From: Planctomycetota bacterium
GTDB taxonomy: Bacteria > Planctomycetota > SZUA-567
Direction: 5' to 3'
Assembly: GCA_031270145.1 (NCBI GenBank)
Contig: JAISYD010000099.1
Span: forward strand, 1-23,756
Length of the DNA stretch: 23,756 nucleotides
The position numbers were made by a program, and so were the translations under genes. The notes beneath the pieces are model-generated. The model was not told where the DNA came from and did no database searches. It saw only the letters and a program-made list of their open reading frames with translations. Positions 20,912-23,756 of this stretch are shown piece after piece; the stretch's first letter is position 1, and each line of letters opens with the position of its first letter.

Positions 20912-22135
20912 ATGGCGAAACTGAAAATCATCGATGGACCCGGGGCCGGCGCCGAATTCGGCCTTGGGAACGCGGCGGCGGTGATCGGCAGGCATGCCGA
21001 CTGCGCCATCAGCCTGGCCGATCCCAAGGCCAGCCGCAACCACGCCGAAATCTTCGCGGATCGGGACGGCCAGTACTCGGTCATCGATCTGGGAAGCTCG
21101 AACGGCACCAGGATCAACGGGACGCCGCTGGTCCCGAACATTCCCCGCCATCTGTCCCCGGGCGACATACTGCGCATCGGGCAATGCGGCCTGCGCTTTT
21201 TCGCCGACGATTCGGGCCTGCCGGATCTGGATATACCCGGCTACGCCCTGGAGGAAATCCTGGCCGAGGGCGGCATGGGCTCGATCTACCGGGCCACGGA
21301 GCGGCGGACCGGGCGGACGGCGGCGGTGAAGATACTCCACGCCGACTACGCCCGGCACGGGGAATTCGTCGGCCGCTTCATCCAGGAGGCCAGGGCGGCG
21401 GCGCGGCTGACCCATCCGAACATCATCAAGGTGTATAACGTCGGCAAAACCGCCAACGGGCGCTATTATTTCACCATGGAACTGATCCAGGGCCGCACCC
21501 TGACCCAGCGCATCGGCGAACTCGCGATCCCGGAGGCGGCGCGGATCTTCATGGAGATTGCCGACGCCCTTGACAGCGCCCACCGCCATGGCATCATTCA
21601 CCGCGACATCAAGCCGGACAACATCCTCATCGGCCGGGACGGCGAGCCGAAGTTGACCGATCTGGGAATCGCCATTCTCGACCAGGCGGAAACGCCCCAA
21701 TTCGGCCCCAGGATCCTGGGAACGCCGCACTACATGTCGCCGGAGCAGGCTTCGGGGAAAACCATCACCGCCTCGACCGACATCTATTCCCTTGGCGCCG
21801 CCTTTTACCACGTCTTCGCCGGGCATCCCCCCTTCGACGCCGGAACGCCGGAGGAGATCATGATCAAGCATGTCCGCGAGCGGCCCCGGCCTCTGGCCGA
21901 GGCGGCGCCGGGGATGCCGCCCGAAATCGCCCGGGTGGTCGATCGCGCCCTGGCCAAGGACCCCGGCGACCGCTATCCCGACGCCGGCCGGCTCCGGGAC
22001 GCCATTGTCCTGGCGGTCCGCCGCGCCTGGCCGGGCGCGGCGGACGAACGCCGGCGGTTGGCGCCGGGCGCGGCGGCGCTGCTCCTGGCCGGGCTGGCGG
22101 CGGCGCTTTTCGCCGCCTGGCTGTTTTTCCGCTGA
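20912..22135 (+). CDS. Membrane-anchored FHA-domain serine/threonine protein kinase
   Basis: This 407-residue protein joins an FHA domain to a Hanks-type kinase. FHA (about 1-97) shows GRHAD (26-30), SRNHAEI (41-47) and SSNGTRING (62-70), the phosphothreonine-binding signature. The kinase (about 110-365) has the glycine loop AEGGMGSIY (118-126), the ATP lysine in AAVKIL (K140), HRDIKPDN (230-237) with catalytic D232, DLG in place of DFG (250-252), and GTPHYMSPEQ (270-279), so it should be active. A single C-terminal membrane helix (about 386-405, GAAALLLAGLAAALFAAWLF) anchors it with almost nothing outside. The start has GAAGAGGG upstream. It is divergent from the SPFH gene and its stop is 7 bases from the lysC stop. 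The ordering FHA-first, kinase, tail anchor is unlike PknB, which senses through an outer domain. Confidence 0.92.
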   Translation: MAKLKIIDGPGAGAEFGLGNAAAVIGRHADCAISLADPKASRNHAEIFADRDGQYSVIDLGSSNGTRINGTPLVPNIPRHLSPGDILRIGQCGLRFFADDSGLPDLDIPGYALEEILAEGGMGSIYRATERRTGRTAAVKILHADYARHGEFVGRFIQEARAAARLTHPNIIKVYNVGKTANGRYYFTMELIQGRTLTQRIGELAIPEAARIFMEIADALDSAHRHGIIHRDIKPDNILIGRDGEPKLTDLGIAILDQAETPQFGPRILGTPHYMSPEQASGKTITASTDIYSLGAAFYHVFAGHPPFDAGTPEEIMIKHVRERPRPLAEAAPGMPPEIARVVDRALAKDPGDRYPDAGRLRDAIVLAVRRAWPGAADERRRLAPGAAALLLAGLAAALFAAWLFFR

Positions 22136-22142
22136 GCCGGCG

Positions 22143-23486
22143 CTAGCCGAAGAATTCCCGGTGCAATTCCTCCACCGCCCACTTGACCTGGGAATCGTCC
22201 ACCACCAGGGAAATGTTGATTTCGCTGGCGCCCTGGCTAATCATGTGGATGTTGACCTGGCCGTCCGCCATCGCCCGGGTCACCCGGGCCGCCACGCCGG
22301 GGGTGCCGCGCATCGACTCGCCCACCACCGACACCAGCGAAAAGCCGCGCTCCACCTTCACGTCGGCGAAGTCCCGGATGGCCTCCGCCGCCGGCTCGAT
22401 ATGGGCGGAGTCCTGGGTGGTGACGCTGATGCTGACCTCCGAGGTGGCGATCATGTGAACGTCCACCGCGTGGCGGTTGAAGGCGTCGAACACTTTCGAC
22501 ATGAAGCCGTGGGCGCCGAACATCCGGCCGGTGGTGATGGTGATCATCGCCACCCCTTTCATCACCGCCAGCGACTTGACCGCGCCAGCCTCCTTTTCCG
22601 GGGAGATTCGCTTGCGGATCGCCGTCCCCGGATGCTCCGGCGCCGCCGTGTTCTTGACCAGCACCGGGATGTCGTTCTCGATGGCCGGGATCATGGTGGC
22701 GGGATGGAGCACCTTGGCGCCGTACCAGGCCAGTTCCGCCGCCTCCATGAAGGTGAGCTCGGGTATGCTCCTGGCGTTGGCGACCAGGCGGGGGTCGGCG
22801 GTCATCACCCCCGACACGTCGGTCCAAATCTGTACCTCCTCGGCGCCCACGATGGCGCCGAAAATGGTGGCCGAGTAGTCGGAGCCGCCGCGCCCCAGGG
22901 TGGTTATCTGGCCGTCGGCGGTCGCGGCGATGAAGCCGGTGGTCACCAGCGCGTCCGCGGCGATGTCGGATATCTGCTTGGCCACCGCCGGGTAGCAGCG
23001 CGGATCGGGGCGGGCGGCCCCGAAGTTGGCGTCGGTTTTCAGGCCAAGGCTGATGGAGGAGCGGTACGCCGAGTTCACCCCGAACTCGCGGCGGAGTACG
23101 TCGTTCACCACCCGGCCCGACATGCGCTCGCCGAAGCTCATCACCACGTCCATGGTGCGGGCGGTCAGCTCGCCGATCATGGAGATGCCGGAAAGGAGTT
23201 TGTCGAATTGGTTCAGCAGGAAGTCGACGCCGGAAGCCGCCGCGTCGACCCCGAGCTCGTCGCACAGGCGACGCTGGGCCTCGGACGCCCGGCGGGAGTC
23301 GGGTTTGCCGTCCCGGGCCGCCCGGGCCGCCGCCGCCAGCGTGTCGGTCATCCGGATCGACGGCGAATTGTGGGCCGAGACTATCACCACCGGCTTGCGG
23401 CCGATTTCAGCCTTGACCAGGCGGCAGACCTGGCGGATGTTCTCCGCCGTGCCCACGCTGGTGCCTCCGAACTTCATGGCAATCAT
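22143..23486 (-). CDS. lysC: Aspartate kinase
   Basis: Aspartate kinase phosphorylates L-aspartate, the first step towards lysine (and diaminopimelate), threonine and methionine. The 447 residues have KFGGTSVGTAENI (5-17), VVIVSAHNSP, MSFGERMSG, TTGFIAATADGQITTLGRGG with SDYSAT, and two C-terminal ACT domains (MITITTGRMFGAHGFMSKVF and VSVVGESMRGTPGVAARV) for allosteric feedback. No homoserine dehydrogenase domain follows, so it is monofunctional. The start at 23486 has AGGGGGAG 8 bases before it and lies downstream of a promoter whose -10 overlaps the more distal ATG at 23564, so the longer form is unlikely. The leader of about 60 bases is too short for a lysine riboswitch. Confidence 0.95.
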   Translation of the reverse strand: MIAMKFGGTSVGTAENIRQVCRLVKAEIGRKPVVIVSAHNSPSIRMTDTLAAAARAARDGKPDSRRASEAQRRLCDELGVDAAASGVDFLLNQFDKLLSGISMIGELTARTMDVVMSFGERMSGRVVNDVLRREFGVNSAYRSSISLGLKTDANFGAARPDPRCYPAVAKQISDIAADALVTTGFIAATADGQITTLGRGGSDYSATIFGAIVGAEEVQIWTDVSGVMTADPRLVANARSIPELTFMEAAELAWYGAKVLHPATMIPAIENDIPVLVKNTAAPEHPGTAIRKRISPEKEAGAVKSLAVMKGVAMITITTGRMFGAHGFMSKVFDAFNRHAVDVHMIATSEVSISVTTQDSAHIEPAAEAIRDFADVKVERGFSLVSVVGESMRGTPGVAARVTRAMADGQVNIHMISQGASEINISLVVDDSQVKWAVEELHREFFG

Positions 23487-23554
23487 GGCGTTCGCTCCCC
23501 CTCTGGCGTTCGGGCCATTGGCCCGCCGCATTTGGAAATCACCATCCCCTTCCC

Positions 23555-23583
23555 ACTCTATCATTGCCCGGGGAGGACGTCAA
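23555..23583 (-). promoter_or_regulatory. Probable sigma-70 promoter of lysC
   Basis: On the minus strand, TTGACG (23583-23578), a 17-base spacer and TAGAGT (23560-23555) fit a vegetative promoter about 62 bases before the lysC start codon. Confidence 0.5.
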
Positions 23584-23711
23584 GGGACCTGTCCGCCAAT
23601 GCCGCATTTCGTTTGAACACCTGCAAGGTACATCTCCACCAGGTTCTCGTTGGAATGCAAGGCGGTAGATATCGGTTTTGAAAAGGTTATTAGTAGAGCA
23701 AATTGCTTAAT
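23580..23711 (-). pseudogene. Possible transposase remnant (IS256/mutator-like)
   Basis: A 43-residue minus-strand frame, open from 23711 to the TGA at 23582-23580, contains NENLVEMYLAGVQTK. This resembles the EMYLAGVSTRK-type segment of IS256-family (mutator) transposases. No terminal inverted repeats or further transposase motifs are visible. The segment from about 23650 to the right edge is clearly richer in A and T than the rest of the window. The resemblance is short and from memory, so the call is tentative. The last 170 bases hold no other convincing gene. Confidence 0.25.
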
Positions 23712-23756
23712 TCAGAGGATCCACTAAATCGGAAGAAAGCTATGCTCAGACCTGGT

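Noticed and set aside
23487..23548. Lysine riboswitch before lysC
   Set aside because: The leader between the promoter and the start codon is only about 60 bases, too short for the aptamer.
23486..23564. Longer lysC start at 23564
   Set aside because: That ATG overlaps the predicted -10 element and has no ribosome binding site; the start at 23486 has a good one.
21870..23681. A 603-residue plus-strand frame across the kinase 3' end and lysC
   Set aside because: Opposite strand of lysC, whose motifs are complete; the frame is rich in His/Gly/Arg typical of antisense shadows.
23742..23756. A possible gene start MLRPG at the right edge
   Set aside because: GGAAG lies 6 bases upstream, but only five codons are visible, so it cannot be supported.

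Overview
The window is GC-rich bacterial chromosome, densely packed with genes on both strands. It is probably from a diderm, Gram-negative-type organism: there are three exported proteins with Sec signal peptides and no lipobox, a complete branched-chain-amino-acid-type ABC importer, an FHA-Ser/Thr kinase and a FliW/CsrA pair. I cannot fix the phylum by eye. The FHA-kinase fusion, the band-7 protein with repeated N-terminal modules and the long IF-2 would suit Planctomycetota or a neighbouring lineage, but this is a guess. No rRNA, tRNA, CRISPR array or intact insertion sequence was seen.

Layout. (1) 1-265: an AT-rich divergent promoter region between a gene leaving the left edge and livK. 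(2) 266-5284, plus strand: livK-livH-livM-livG-livF, tightly coupled, then an ATC-hydrolase-family protein and a terminator-like hairpin. A nitroreductase-family flavoprotein follows (5349-6197). (3) 12197-6262, minus strand: one operon read leftwards from a consensus-like promoter, holding a second periplasmic binding protein, a secreted FIST protein, serS and rnr. (4) 12198-12657: a hairpin-rich intergenic region that ends as a probable nusA leader with two tandem terminator-like hairpins. (5) 12658-17582, plus strand: nusA-infB-rbfA, without rimP, ylxR or truB. (6) 17583-18563: fliW-csrA, overlapping by 14 bases, with CsrA-like sites on both ribosome binding sites and a possible sigma-28 element upstream. 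(7) 18564-19088: a structured region after csrA, then a small membrane-protein gene that is broken or frameshifted at a T7 run. (8) 19089-20693 (minus) and 20912-22135 (plus): a divergent SPFH/band-7 protein and a membrane-tethered FHA-kinase. (9) 22143-23486 (minus): lysC, and beyond it a short AT-richer segment with a possible transposase remnant.

How the genes work together. The first block imports amino acids or similar small molecules, and two enzyme-like proteins travel behind the importer. The second block pairs two exported small-ligand-binding proteins with seryl-tRNA synthetase and RNase R, with no permease or ATPase of its own. The third is the conserved transcription/translation operon, probably controlled by attenuation. 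The fourth is the post-transcriptional CsrA switch with its protein antagonist. The most interesting points are the predicted feedback sites in fliW-csrA, the nusA leader, the binding protein-FIST pair, and the frameshifted small membrane protein.
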